This document shows positions 49,435 through 57,908 of a stretch of DNA of 64,000 nt, in pieces (within the stretch, counting starts at the first letter, position 1; every line of letters begins with the position of its first letter). The position numbers were made by a program, and so were the translations under genes. This DNA comes from Amycolatopsis rubida (GTDB lineage Bacteria; Actinomycetota; Actinomycetes; Mycobacteriales; Pseudonocardiaceae), in NCBI RefSeq assembly GCF_900115345.1, contig NZ_FOWC01000020.1, positions 1 through 64,000 of the forward strand, read 5' to 3'. The notes below the pieces were generated by a model. The model did not search any database, was not told the DNA's origin, and was given only the letters and a program-made list of their open reading frames with translations.

Positions 49435-50307
49435 ATGTCCACTACTTATCTCGGCGGCGACCAGTTCGACGACCACGTCCGCGCCCGGCTCGACGACCTC
49501 AAGCCGGCGGAACGCCAGGTCGCCCGGTTCATGCTGGCCAATCCGAACGAGGTGCTGTTCTCCTCGGCGGGCGATCTCGGCGCGGCGGCCGGGACCAGCG
49601 ACGCGACCGTGGTCCGCACCGCGAAAGCGCTCGGCTACTCGGGGCTGCCGGAGCTGAAGCGGCACCTCGGCCAGACGTTCACCGCGCGCACCGAGCCGAC
49701 CGTCCGGCTGAGCGCGGCGATGGAGAACCTCGGGTCGACCGGTTCGCGCCAGATCGACCGGGTGATGGCCGACAGCGCCGAGCGGCTGCAGGAAATGCAG
49801 CGCCAGCTCGCGCCGGAAGCGGTCGAGGAGGCGGCGCAACTGCTGCTCGACGCCCGGATGGTGTTCACCTGGGGGCTCGGGCTCTCGTCGGTCTGCGCTG
49901 AGTACGCCGCGTTCCGGCTCGCCCGCCGGGGTCTGGTCACGCGGCACTGCGACGACACCGGCTTCCGGCTCGCGGACGCGTTGCTCCCGTTGCGCGCCGA
50001 GGACGCGGTGCTGGTGTACGTCCCGGCCCGGCAGAACCGCGACGTCGAGCTGATCCTGCGTTACGCGGAGGAGGTCGGGGCGGCGGTGGTGCTCGTGACG
50101 AGCCAGCTGTCCGCGGACCTCGAATCGCGAGTCCGCGTCGTGTTGCCCGCACCGGATTCCCCGACGAAGTTCACCGGCGAAACCCTGACCGCCTCGATCG
50201 TCACCGACATCCTCGCGCACACCATCGCGGGCCGGGAGCCGGACCGCGCGAAGGCGACCGCGGACCTGCTCACCCGGCTCCGGGCGGACCTCGGCGAGCG
50301 CAAGTAG
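49435..50307 (+). CDS. MurR/RpiR family transcriptional regulator
   Basis: A 290-residue regulator. The N-terminal RpiR helix-turn-helix covers about residues 20-80 (LKPAERQVARFMLANPNEVL, SAGDLGAAAGTSDATVVRTA, KALGYSGLPELKRHL). A C-terminal SIS sugar-phosphate-binding domain follows (about 125-270; VFTWGLGLSSVCAEYAAFRL, DAVLVYVPARQNRDVELIL). The divergent arrangement and shared palindrome suggest it controls the glu ABC operon. RpiR members often sense sugar or amino-sugar phosphates such as N-acetylmuramate-6-phosphate, so cell-wall-derived signals are possible. Confidence 0.87.
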   Translation: MSTTYLGGDQFDDHVRARLDDLKPAERQVARFMLANPNEVLFSSAGDLGAAAGTSDATVVRTAKALGYSGLPELKRHLGQTFTARTEPTVRLSAAMENLGSTGSRQIDRVMADSAERLQEMQRQLAPEAVEEAAQLLLDARMVFTWGLGLSSVCAEYAAFRLARRGLVTRHCDDTGFRLADALLPLRAEDAVLVYVPARQNRDVELILRYAEEVGAAVVLVTSQLSADLESRVRVVLPAPDSPTKFTGETLTASIVTDILAHTIAGREPDRAKATADLLTRLRADLGERK

Positions 50308-50309
50308 CC

Positions 50310-50354
50310 CTCGTGAGTGGTGGTCCCGGTTCTCGCGGCGCCAGCACTCACGAG
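50310..50354. repeat. Palindromic repeat family B, copy 2 (damaged)
   Basis: CTCGTGAGTGGTGGTCCCGG at the left faces AGCACTCACGAG at the right. The outer 9-10 bases pair (CTCGTGAGT with ACTCACGAG) but the inner right half has lost its CCGGGAT, so the stem is broken. It immediately follows the RpiR stop. Confidence 0.75.
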
Positions 50355-50374
50355 ACCCCCTCCGGTCGTTGCCC

Positions 50375-50585
50375 GCCGCTGCTGCTGCCCGCTGCCCGCC
50401 GCCGTTGCCGCCCGCTGCCGCTGCCCGCTGCCGCCGCTGCCCGCTGCCCCGCCCGCTGCCGCTGCCCGGGCCCGCTGCCGCTGCCGCCGCCGCTACCCGC
50501 CGCTACCCGCCGCTACCCGCTGCCGCCGCCGCTACCCGCTGCCCGCTGCCCCGCCCGCTGCCGCCCGCTGCCGCCGCTGTCCCGC
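50375..50585. repeat. Low-complexity CCGCTGCC repeat tract
   Basis: About 210 bases built from irregular repeats of GCCGCTGCC, CCGCTACCC and CGCTGCCCC with almost no A on the plus strand. It is strongly skewed toward C over G. The units are not in strict register, so this is a slippage-prone simple sequence rather than an ordered tandem array. Confidence 0.85.
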
Positions 50586-50609
50586 GTGAATGTGCGTCGT
50601 GCCCGGGCC

Positions 50610-50653
50610 CTCGTGAGTGGTGATCCCGGTTCTAACCAGGATCGCCACTCACG
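50610..50653. repeat. Palindromic repeat family B, copy 3
   Basis: CTCGTGAGTGGTGATCC pairs with GGATCGCCACTCACGA apart from one or two mismatches, around CGGTTCTAACCA. The sequence matches copy 1 in the inner GATCCCGGTTCT part and copy 2 in the outer TCGTGAGTGGT part. It lies upstream of the PadR promoter. Confidence 0.8.
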
Positions 50654-50690
50654 ACACCCCTCACCTGCCAAAACACACTATCCTGCGGTG

Positions 50691-50722
50691 GTATACACGC
50701 CGCGTATACCCGTGTTGTATAG
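50691..50722 (+). promoter_or_regulatory. Palindromic operator and promoter of the PadR operon
   Basis: GTATACACGCCGCGTATAC (50691-50709) has perfect GTATAC ends and a near-symmetric centre. TATAGT at 50717-50722 is a good -10, so the dyad covers the -35 region. This fits autorepression by the PadR protein encoded 45 bases downstream, together with the ABC exporter. Confidence 0.7.
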
Positions 50723-50767
50723 TGATCTTCACCCCCGGGATTCCGGGGTCAAGGGAGGAACAGGGGA

Positions 50768-51289
50768 ATGTCGGTTTCACATACCTTGCTCGGGTTGCTC
50801 GAGTCGGGTCCGAGACACGGGTACGACCTGAAACGGGCGTACGACGAGCAGTTCGGGCAGGACCGCCCGCTCGCGTACGGCCAGGTCTACTCGACGCTGT
50901 CGCGCCTGCTGCGCAACGGCATGGTCGAGGTCGCGGGGGTCGAGAGCGGCGACGGGCCGGAGCGGAAGCGCTACACGATCACCGACGCCGGGATCACCGA
51001 CGTCGAGCAGTGGCTGAGCACTCCGGAAAGCCCGGAGCCGTACCTGCAGAACACGCTGTACACGAAGGTGGTCCTGGCGCTGCTGTCCGGCCGCGACGCC
51101 ACCGACGTGCTCGACGTCCAGCGCAGCGAGCACCTCAAGGTGATGCGCTCGCTCACGAAGCGGAAGTACGAGGGCGACCTCGCCGATCAGCTGATCTGCG
51201 ACCACGCGCTCTTCCATCTTGAGGCGGACCTGCGGTGGCTCGAGCTCACCGCGGCCCGGCTCGGCGAACTCGAGAAGGCGGTGCGCTGA
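50768..51289 (+). CDS. PadR family transcriptional regulator
   Basis: A 173-residue PadR regulator. The N-terminal winged helix is SVSHTLLGLLESGPRHGYDL, then AYGQVYSTLSRLLRNGMVEV and GPERKRYTITDAG (residues 1-80). A C-terminal Vir-type dimer helix region follows (TKVVLALLSGRDATDVLDVQ onward). AGGGAGGAACAGG lies upstream of ATG 50768. Its stop shares a base with the next start (TGATG), so it is translated with the ABC ATPase. PadR proteins in this setting usually repress an exporter until its substrate appears; the promoter palindrome at 50691 supports that. Confidence 0.9.
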   Translation: MSVSHTLLGLLESGPRHGYDLKRAYDEQFGQDRPLAYGQVYSTLSRLLRNGMVEVAGVESGDGPERKRYTITDAGITDVEQWLSTPESPEPYLQNTLYTKVVLALLSGRDATDVLDVQRSEHLKVMRSLTKRKYEGDLADQLICDHALFHLEADLRWLELTAARLGELEKAVR

Positions 51290-51978
51290 TGACCAGGCCG
51301 GGAACTGCGTTGCTCGCGGGCAACGGGCTGCATAAATCGTTCGGCCAGACGCGGGCGCTCGACGGGGCGGCGCTGGCCGTCTCGGCGGGGGAAGTGCTCG
51401 CGATCATGGGCGCGTCCGGTTCGGGGAAATCGACGCTGCTGCACTGTCTCGCCGGGATCGTCCGGCCGGACTCGGGGGCCATCCACTACGGCGGCCGGGA
51501 CCTCGTCGCGATGGACGACAAGGGCCGGAGCGCGCTGCGGCGCACCGAATTCGGCTTCGTGTTCCAGTTCGGCCAGCTCGTTCCCGAGCTGACCTGCCTG
51601 GAGAACGTCGCGCTTCCGCTGCGGCTGACCGGGGCGAAGCGGGGGCCGGCCGAGGCCAAGGCGAAGGAATGGCTGGCCCGGCTGGAGGTCGACAACCTGG
51701 CGAAGCGCCGTCCGGGCGACGTGTCCGGCGGGCAGGCGCAGCGGATCGCGGTCGCGCGGGCGCTGGTGACCGGGCCGAAGGTCGTGTTCGCCGACGAGCC
51801 GACCGGCGCGCTCGACTCGCTCAACGGCGAGAAGGTCATGCAGATGCTCACCCAGGCGGCGCGGGAAACGCACGCCGCGGTGGTGCTGGTGACCCACGAA
51901 CCGCGGGTGGCGGCGTACTCCGACCGCGAGATCGTGGTCCGGGACGGGCGCACGGTCGACCGGGAGCTGGTCGCATGA
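51289..51978 (+). CDS. ABC exporter ATPase (MacB/LolD type)
   Basis: A 229-residue ABC ATPase. Walker A is GASGSGKST (41-49), Q-loop FGFVFQFGQLVPELTCLENV, signature VSGGQAQRIAVARALV, Walker B VVFADEPTGALDSLNGEKVM and switch His VTHEPRVAAYSD. The FADEPTGALDS form is diagnostic of the MacB/LolD group that works with FtsX-like permeases. It overlaps the PadR gene upstream and the permease gene downstream, so the three genes form one coupled operon for efflux of a peptide, drug or lipid. Confidence 0.9.
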   Translation: MTRPGTALLAGNGLHKSFGQTRALDGAALAVSAGEVLAIMGASGSGKSTLLHCLAGIVRPDSGAIHYGGRDLVAMDDKGRSALRRTEFGFVFQFGQLVPELTCLENVALPLRLTGAKRGPAEAKAKEWLARLEVDNLAKRRPGDVSGGQAQRIAVARALVTGPKVVFADEPTGALDSLNGEKVMQMLTQAARETHAAVVLVTHEPRVAAYSDREIVVRDGRTVDRELVA

Positions 51979-54272
51979 TGCGGGATCTGCTGCTGGGACT
52001 CCGGCTGGCCGTCGGGGGCGGCCGGATGTCCGGTTCGGCGCTCCTGCGGCTCGCGATGACCGCGTTCGGGATCGCGCTCGCGGTCGCCGTGCTCCTGCCC
52101 GCCGCCTCGGTGAGCCACCTGGTGAACGCGCGGGCGGACCGGGCGGCGGCGATCAAGCAGGACACCGCTCCGCGCGAGGGGATCGCGCCGCTGGCGACCT
52201 ACCGCTGGTATCCGTCCGTCGGCGAGGACTACCTCCTGCTGACCGCGGTCGCGGCGACCGGGGAGAACTCGCCGGTGCCGCCGGGGCTGTCGCGGCTGCC
52301 CGCGCCGGGCGAGGTGATCGTGTCGCCCGCGCTGGCGGAGAAGCTGAACTCGGCCGAGGGCGCGTCGATCAAGGCGCGGCTGCCGGGGAACGTGGTCGGC
52401 CAGATCGCGGAGCCGGGCGTCGGCGACGCGGCCGACCTGACCGCGTACTACGGGTCGACCGCCGCGGAGATCAAGGCCGAAGGGGAGAACGCCAGCAGCG
52501 TTTACGCCTACGGCAAGCCCGCCGAAGGGTTCGCGCTGTCGGCGATCATGTGGATGGTCGTCGCGCCGATCGCCGCGGTGCTGCTGCTGCCGCTGCTGAT
52601 CTTCGTGACCACCGCGTCGCGGATGGGCGCGGCGCAACGCGAACGGCGGCTCGCCGCGCTGCGGCTGGTCGGCGTGGACGCCCGGCAGATCAAACGGGTC
52701 GCGGCGGCGGAATCGCTGGTCGGCGCGGTGATCGGGCTCGTGGCGGGCGGGGCGCTGTTCTACGCGCTGCGGCCGTTCATCGGGGACTGGCTTCCGTTCG
52801 GCCTCCGGGTGTTCGCGGACGATTTCACGCCGTCGTGGGTGGCGTTGCTGGTGATCGTGCTGCTCGTGCCCGGTCTCGCGGTCGGCTCGGCGCTGTTCGG
52901 CCTGCGCCGCACGATCGTCGAACCGCTCGGCGTGGTCCGGCAGGGCAAACCGGTGCGGCGGCGGATGTGGTGGCGCTGGACGGTCACCGGGATCGGCGCG
53001 GTGTTCCTGCTCGGCACGCTCGTCGTCTCGCCGGGGTCGGGGGACCAGGCCGCGGCGCTCGCGCTCGCGGTGGGCAGCGTGTTCCTGCTCATCGGTGTCG
53101 CGGCGCTGCTGCCGTGGCTGGTGGAGCGGATCGTGGAACGGCTGCAGGGCGGTCCGCCGTCGTGGCAGCTCGCGGTGCGCAGGCTGCAGCTCGACAGCGG
53201 TACCGCCAGCCGGGTGGTGTCCGGGCTGGTCGTCGTGCTGGCCGGGACGATCCTGATCCAGGGGGTGCTCACGTCGATGAGCAACCGCAGCTCGCGGTCG
53301 TACGAGACGCCGGCCGGGGTCGCGGCCGCGCCGGTGCGGGTGGACACGACGAGCGCGCACGAGGCGGAGGTCCGCGAACGGCTGTCCGGGGTGGCCGGGG
53401 TGACCGGGGTGCACCGCTCCCAATCCCTGCAGCTCGGCTCCGGCGAGCGCCAGGTCTACGGCACCGTCGGGGACTGCGTGGCGTTGAAGACGGAGGCGAA
53501 TATCGGCGACTGCGCCGACGGCGACGTCTTCTACGTGGCGGGCTCGTCGGCTCAGGCCGCTCCGAAGGGCGACTACCGGCTGATGACCTACCGCAACGGC
53601 CACGAGGTCGAGGGTCCTCAGTGGACAGTCCCGGGGAACGTCCGGGTGGTGCCGTCGGGCAACACCGCGAAGGCGTCGGTCAGCAGCCTGCTGATCACGC
53701 CGAGCGCGTTCGGCGACGTCAAGCTGCCGGGGGAGCGCACGCAACTGCTCGTGGCGGGCACCGGTGGCGCCGACGCGCTGATCGACCGGGTCGCGGCCGC
53801 GGTGCGCCCGCTGGCGTGGAAGGCCGAAGTCGGCAAGACGGACTTGATGTCCGACTACGCCGGCCGCGACGACCGGATGCTGGCGAGCTTCCGCGCGGTG
53901 CTGCTGACCGCGTCGCTGTTCGTGCTGGCGGTGGCGGCGATGAGCCTGCTGATGCTGTCGATCGAGCAGATCAGCGAACGCCGCCGCCCGCTCGCCGCGC
54001 TGTCCGCGGCCGGCGTGCCGATCGGCGTGCTGGCCAGGGGATCCCTGTGGCAGACCGCGGTCCCGGTGGTCGTCGGGGTGGTGCTGGCCGTCGGAGCGGG
54101 GCTCGGCCTGACCGCGCCGATCCTGCGGCTGGCGAAAATGCCGATGATGGTGGACGGCGGGGTCCTCGCCGGACTGGCCGGAGCCGCGGTCGCCGCGGTA
54201 CTGCTGGTGACGGCGTTGACGCTGCCACTGCTGCGCCAGGTGACGAGGCTGGACACGCTCCGCTCGGAGTAG
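51975..54272 (+). CDS. FtsX/MacB-like ABC exporter permease
   Basis: A 765-residue permease with duplicated FtsX domains. There is a single N-terminal helix followed by an extracellular domain (about 40-180), a first FtsX unit (about 190-310; TTASRMGAAQRERRLAALRL, VGVDARQIKRVAAAESLVGA), middle helices, a second extracellular domain (about 425-620) and the second FtsX unit at the C-terminus (IEQISERRRPLAALSAAGVP). ATG 51975 overlaps the ATPase stop; ATG 51978 is equally possible. It is the membrane partner of the preceding ATPase. The gene ends just before palindromic repeat copy 7, likely the operon terminator. Confidence 0.88.
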   Translation: MMRDLLLGLRLAVGGGRMSGSALLRLAMTAFGIALAVAVLLPAASVSHLVNARADRAAAIKQDTAPREGIAPLATYRWYPSVGEDYLLLTAVAATGENSPVPPGLSRLPAPGEVIVSPALAEKLNSAEGASIKARLPGNVVGQIAEPGVGDAADLTAYYGSTAAEIKAEGENASSVYAYGKPAEGFALSAIMWMVVAPIAAVLLLPLLIFVTTASRMGAAQRERRLAALRLVGVDARQIKRVAAAESLVGAVIGLVAGGALFYALRPFIGDWLPFGLRVFADDFTPSWVALLVIVLLVPGLAVGSALFGLRRTIVEPLGVVRQGKPVRRRMWWRWTVTGIGAVFLLGTLVVSPGSGDQAAALALAVGSVFLLIGVAALLPWLVERIVERLQGGPPSWQLAVRRLQLDSGTASRVVSGLVVVLAGTILIQGVLTSMSNRSSRSYETPAGVAAAPVRVDTTSAHEAEVRERLSGVAGVTGVHRSQSLQLGSGERQVYGTVGDCVALKTEANIGDCADGDVFYVAGSSAQAAPKGDYRLMTYRNGHEVEGPQWTVPGNVRVVPSGNTAKASVSSLLITPSAFGDVKLPGERTQLLVAGTGGADALIDRVAAAVRPLAWKAEVGKTDLMSDYAGRDDRMLASFRAVLLTASLFVLAVAAMSLLMLSIEQISERRRPLAALSAAGVPIGVLARGSLWQTAVPVVVGVVLAVGAGLGLTAPILRLAKMPMMVDGGVLAGLAGAAVAAVLLVTALTLPLLRQVTRLDTLRSE

Positions 54273-54294
54273 ACCGGGGGCATCTGGCGATGTA

Positions 54295-54343
54295 CGTGAG
54301 GGGAACCCTGAGGGAATCTGATTCCCTCAGGGTTCCCCTCACG
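54295..54343. repeat. Palindromic repeat family A, copy 7 (perfect consensus)
   Basis: CGTGAGGGGAACCCTGAGGG pairs exactly with CCCTCAGGGTTCCCCTCACG around AATCTGATT. It lies between the convergent ABC permease gene and the decayed saccharopine-dehydrogenase gene, overlapping the stop of the latter by a few bases. Confidence 0.95.
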
Positions 54344-55410
54344 ACTCTTGCCGCACCAGGCCCAGTTCAGCGCATCCAGCTCGGAGCGGCTCCATGCCGA
54401 AGGCGTCCATTGGGCGCACTACGCCTGGTGTTGCCGGGCCGTCGACGCTCAACCGGATCGCGGCCCAAGCCAGCAGATCCCCGGTGAGCGTGTACGCATT
54501 CGGTCCCGCAAGCCGAACCCCGGCCCGGGAATCGGCGACTGCGACGACCTGTGCGCCGGTTTTCGCCCGCGCGGCCGCGTCCGGCCCTCCGGGCGGACCC
54601 GCCATCGGCCCGCTCGCCGCCCGCATCAGCGGCCCGGCGACCGCGGCCAGCGCGGAAACCGCAGGCATCGCCCGGCTCAAGGCGGGAAACCAGCCATTGT
54701 AGACAGTGACCTCGTCGAGCGACGGGAAGGACCCCGGCAGGAAGAGCACTTCGGTCCCGGAAACCAGAAAAGCCGGCTTGGTCCGCCCTCGGACCGGGAA
54801 CGCGCGCACCCGGCTGCCGGTCCGTTCCTCGACCAGCCGCCGTCCTCGCCAGCGCAGCGAAGGCAGGGCCAGTCCGTCCCGCATGGTCGTCCGGGTGCCT
54901 TGGCTGAACCCGCGATAAAGCGGCCCGGTCGCGAAGTATCCGATTTCCAGCGAGCGCACGCCGTCGCCCGCCTCTCGCGCGGCAAGGGCACCGGCGAGGA
55001 TGCCGGGGACGTAGTCGTAACCGAAGGCCGGGACCATCGCCGCGCCGGTTTCGACTGCCCGCTCATGGTGCCGGGCACGCACGTCGCGGACGAAGCCGAC
55101 TTCGCCAGTCGAGTCCAGATAGTGCGCTCCGGCGTCGGCGGCGGCTTGTGCGGCCGCGTGTCCGATCCGGTCGAACGGGCCAGACGGTAGCGATCAGCAC
55201 GTCCCCGGGCCCGGCCAGCGAGCGGAGGCTCGCGGGATCGCTGACGTCCGCGACCGCGGTCTCCAGATCGCCGTGGCCGGCGGCGAGCACCTCCAGCGCG
55301 GCCCGGTTCCGTGCGGCCAGAACCGGCCGCACCCCGCGTCGCGTCAGCGACTCCAGGACGAGGCCGCCGGTATAGCCGGTCGCCCCGAACACCACGATCT
55401 GCCCGGTCAT
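54339..55410 (-). pseudogene. Frameshifted saccharopine-dehydrogenase-like NADP-binding protein
   Basis: From ATG 55410 the frame gives a Rossmann start (QIVVFGATGYTGGLVLESLT) up to DVLIATV. One extra base near 55182 then shifts the frame: dropping it yields the family-like FDRIGHAAAQAAADAGAHYL, DSTGEVGFV, and the rest (VRARHHERAVETGAAMVPAF, GYDYVPG) continues open to the stop at 54339. The intact product would be ~356 residues, similar to trans-acting enoyl-reductase-like saccharopine-dehydrogenase proteins. It starts inside the stop of a second decayed gene (ATGA), so the two formed an operon. Confidence 0.8.
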
Positions 55411-56150
55411 GCCGCCACCGGGACGTGCCGGCGGAGGAAATCAGCCTGATCCGCGACAACCCGTTCGAACTGATCACCTTGGCAGACCGCGAAATGTCCG
55501 TCCGGACAGGTCCATACCCTCGCCGCGTGGCGCACGGGTGGCGTACCGCAGCGTCGGTCCGGCAGGAGCGACGGAATCCTTCTCGCGCACCGCGGACAAC
55601 CTAGGCGCCTCGATCCGGCCGGTACCGCAGGATGTCGAACACCACCCGGGCCGCGACCTCGTCGCGGAAATCGCTGCCCGGCGGCACCAGCGCAAGATAC
55701 CCCGGCTCGGTGTCCGGCGCGGTGCCCCGTTCCGGGCCGGCGGTGGCGATGAGCTGCGGCGGCCGTCCGAGCCAGTGCCCGGATCACATCCCGGGCCGCG
55801 GCGGCGGTCGCCTTGGCCGAACTGGCGGACGCGATGCCGTCGGTGAACGGGGCATTGCGCGATCGCGGCGACGAGTCCGGCCGGGCGGTTCGCGGCGGCG
55901 CTGAGCACAGGGCCGCCGCCGAAGGAGATGCCCCAGGCGATGACCCGGTCGCCGCCGACCTGGGGGAGTGCGCGCGCAGGCGATCGCGGCGGCGCAATCG
56001 GCGAGTTGTTTCCGCGGGGACAGCAGGTGGCGCGGAGTGCCTTCGCTGTCGCCGCATCTGGCGCTGGCCCCGCTGCTCGGGCCTGGTCGAAGGCGGTTCC
56101 GCGCACGCGGCGGCGACCGCGCGCCGGCTGACCGGGGCGCTGCTGGCACC
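55407..56150 (-). pseudogene. Decayed alpha/beta hydrolase
   Basis: Fragments in different frames follow the order of an alpha/beta hydrolase: GDSEGTPRHLLSPRKQLADC, then GGDRVIAWGISFGGGPVLSA with the nucleophile elbow GISFGG, then FTDGIASASSAKATAAAARD, then a piece with DEVAARVVFDILRYRPD, and the C-terminal GHFAVCQGDQFERVVADQAD, FLRRHVPVAA with the catalytic His region. At least three frame changes are needed and the N-terminal ~60 residues are missing. That is real decay. Its end overlaps the saccharopine-dehydrogenase pseudogene by four bases. Confidence 0.75.
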
Positions 56151-56280
56151 GTATCCGCGCGGACCGACGCGAATGCGAATTGCCGTTCGCGGCGTCCTCG
56201 CGGGAAATCCGGAGTGGTATAGACTGGCGCGGCCCACGTGCTTACCGATCCGCCGCCCGCGCACCGACAGGGGTCGACCG

Positions 56281-57018
56281 ATGACCAGCAAGCAGAACGC
56301 CACGCCCGGGGAAAAGGGCGGCACTCGGCGGCTGGCGGAAAAGGTGTCCGAGCAGATCGAAAAAGACATCATCGACGGCGGCTGGCGGGTCGGATCGGTG
56401 CTGGGCTCGGAAACGGAGCTGATCGAGCGGTACGGGGTCAGCCGGGCGGTTTTCCGCGAGGCGGTGCGGCTGGTCGAGCACCAGCAGATGGCGGCGATGC
56501 GCCGCGGTCCCGGCGGCGGACTCGTGGTGACAGAACCGGATCCGGGCGTCGTGCGCAACGCGGCGCGGGTGTACCTGCGCCACGCCGAGGTGAACCGGCA
56601 GCAGCTGATGCAGGCGCGGACCGCGCTGGAGGTCGCGGGCATCGCGCTGGCCGCGGAAAACCTCACGGAATCGGGAATCGTGCGGCTGAAAGAAGCGCTC
56701 GAATCCGAACGCGAACTCATTGAACAAGGATTCACCCGCGGGCACGCACGCAATCTGCACCGCGTTATCGCCGAACTCGCCGGAAACCCGGCGATCACAT
56801 TGTTCGTGGAAGTCCTCGCGCAACTCGATCAGGACATCGTGCAGCGGGAATGGGACGCGGAATCCGCCGGCGGCGAGCACCGCGACGCCGCCCGCGAATC
56901 GCACGAGGCTCACGAAGCGATCGTGGCGGCCCTCGTCGCCGGGGACGCCCCGCTGGGCCAGCACCGGATGCGCAGGCACTTGCAGGCCATCGCCGCGTTG
57001 CTGCGCCCCGAGGCTTGA
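56281..57018 (+). CDS. FadR/GntR family transcriptional regulator
   Basis: A 245-residue regulator. The GntR winged helix covers about residues 15-80 (LAEKVSEQIEKDIIDGGWRV, GSETELIERYGVSRAVFREA, VRLVEHQQMAAMRRGPGGGL). An FCD-type helical effector domain follows (LMQARTALEVAGIALAAENL; NLHRVIAELAGNPAITLFVE; SHEAHEAIVAALVAGD with His residues that can bind a metal-carboxylate). ATG 56281 follows a region with a possible -10 (TATAGACT at 56218). It precedes an SDR, a cyclase-family enzyme and a CoA ligase on the same strand, and is the likely regulator of that catabolic set. Confidence 0.87.
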   Translation: MTSKQNATPGEKGGTRRLAEKVSEQIEKDIIDGGWRVGSVLGSETELIERYGVSRAVFREAVRLVEHQQMAAMRRGPGGGLVVTEPDPGVVRNAARVYLRHAEVNRQQLMQARTALEVAGIALAAENLTESGIVRLKEALESERELIEQGFTRGHARNLHRVIAELAGNPAITLFVEVLAQLDQDIVQREWDAESAGGEHRDAARESHEAHEAIVAALVAGDAPLGQHRMRRHLQAIAALLRPEA

Positions 57019-57067
57019 TCTCCGCCGTCAGAGTACACCCTTTCTCCTTCGGGGCGCTGAGGTTGTC

Positions 57068-57116
57068 CGTGTGGGGAACCCTGACGGAATCAGATTCCCT
57101 CAGGGTTCCCCACACG
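57068..57116. repeat. Palindromic repeat family A, copy 8
   Basis: CGTGTGGGGAACCCTGACGG pairs with CCCTCAGGGTTCCCCACACG with one mismatch, around AATCAGATT. The outer arm has GTGTGG/CCACAC where copy 7 has GTGAGG/CCTCAC, another compensated change. It separates the FadR gene from the SDR gene on the same strand. Confidence 0.93.
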
Positions 57117-57179
57117 CACAACGGCGGGTCGCCAGGAGCGAGCCTGGTGTCGGGCACCGCAAAAGAGTATACTGTATTG

Positions 57180-57908
57180 ATGCTGACCACGATGGGTTTT
57201 AAAGCCGGAAGCTGTGTCCTGGTCACCGGCGCGGGCAGCGGGATCGGCCGCGCGATCGCGCTCGGGGCAGCCGAATCAGGGGTGGCAGTGGCCGCCTGGG
57301 ACCTCGACCCGGCGGCAGTGGCCGGTCTCGCCGAGGAGTCGAGCGGAGCAGTGCTGCCCGTCGAGGCCGACGCCGCGGACCCGGCCTCGGTGAAGACGGC
57401 GCTCGACCGCACGCTGGCCTGGCGCACCCCGGGCATGCTGGTGAACAACGCCGGTCCGTCGAGCCAGCGGCCGCGGCCGTTCGCGGACGGAGTGGCCGGC
57501 GTGCTCGGGCTCGTCGAGCTGGTCACGACGTCCTGGCTCGACCGGGTGCGGGAGCGGGCGGAAGCCGTCGTGAACGTCGCGTCCATCGCGGGCACGGTGA
57601 TCGGCGGCGGCGTGAGCTGGTATTCCGCGGCGAAAGCGGGCGTGCTCGGCTACACCCGGTACCTCGCCGCGGAAGCGCCGTTCGGCGTGCGGGTCAACGC
57701 GGTCGCGCCCGGCCTGGTGGAAACGCCGCGGATGAAGGAGTTCCTGCCCTCGGAGACGGGCAGGCGCATGGTGGGCCGCACGCCGCGCGGGCGGGCCGTG
57801 CAGCCCGCCGAGGTCGCCGCGGCGGTGTTGTTCCTGGCTTCCCCGCTGGCCGGGGGGATCACCGGCGCGGTCGTCCCGGTGGACGCCGGGCTGTCCGTCA
57901 CGGTCTGA
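57180..57908 (+). CDS. Short-chain dehydrogenase/reductase
   Basis: A 242-residue classical SDR using NAD(P)H. The cofactor motif is VTGAGSGIGRAIALG (TGAGSGIG at 16-23), the structural NNAG motif is MLVNNAGPSS (about 87-96), the catalytic Tyr148 and Lys152 are in WYSAAKAG, and the preceding Ser is in NVASIAG. A C-terminal GAVVPVDAGLSV is typical. ATG 57180 or ATG 57192 could be the start. The promoter includes AGTATACTGTATTG just before the start, a possible FadR-type site. It is followed by a tandem repeat and then a cyclase-family gene. Confidence 0.87.
   Translation: MLTTMGFKAGSCVLVTGAGSGIGRAIALGAAESGVAVAAWDLDPAAVAGLAEESSGAVLPVEADAADPASVKTALDRTLAWRTPGMLVNNAGPSSQRPRPFADGVAGVLGLVELVTTSWLDRVRERAEAVVNVASIAGTVIGGGVSWYSAAKAGVLGYTRYLAAEAPFGVRVNAVAPGLVETPRMKEFLPSETGRRMVGRTPRGRAVQPAEVAAAVLFLASPLAGGITGAVVPVDAGLSVTV

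Larger units (their letters stand above)
50308..50690. other. Gene-free, repeat-rich spacer between RpiR and PadR genes
   Basis: This region starts with a damaged family B palindrome (50310), then a low-complexity run of CCGCTGCCGCTGCC-type sequence (about 50375-50585), then a second family B palindrome (50610). No ORF here has a ribosome site or recognisable domain. The PadR operator follows at 50691. Confidence 0.7.

Noticed and set aside
50317..50831. Proline/arginine-rich open frames in the CCGCTGCC tract
   Set aside because: They are simple-sequence translations without start signals or recognisable domains.
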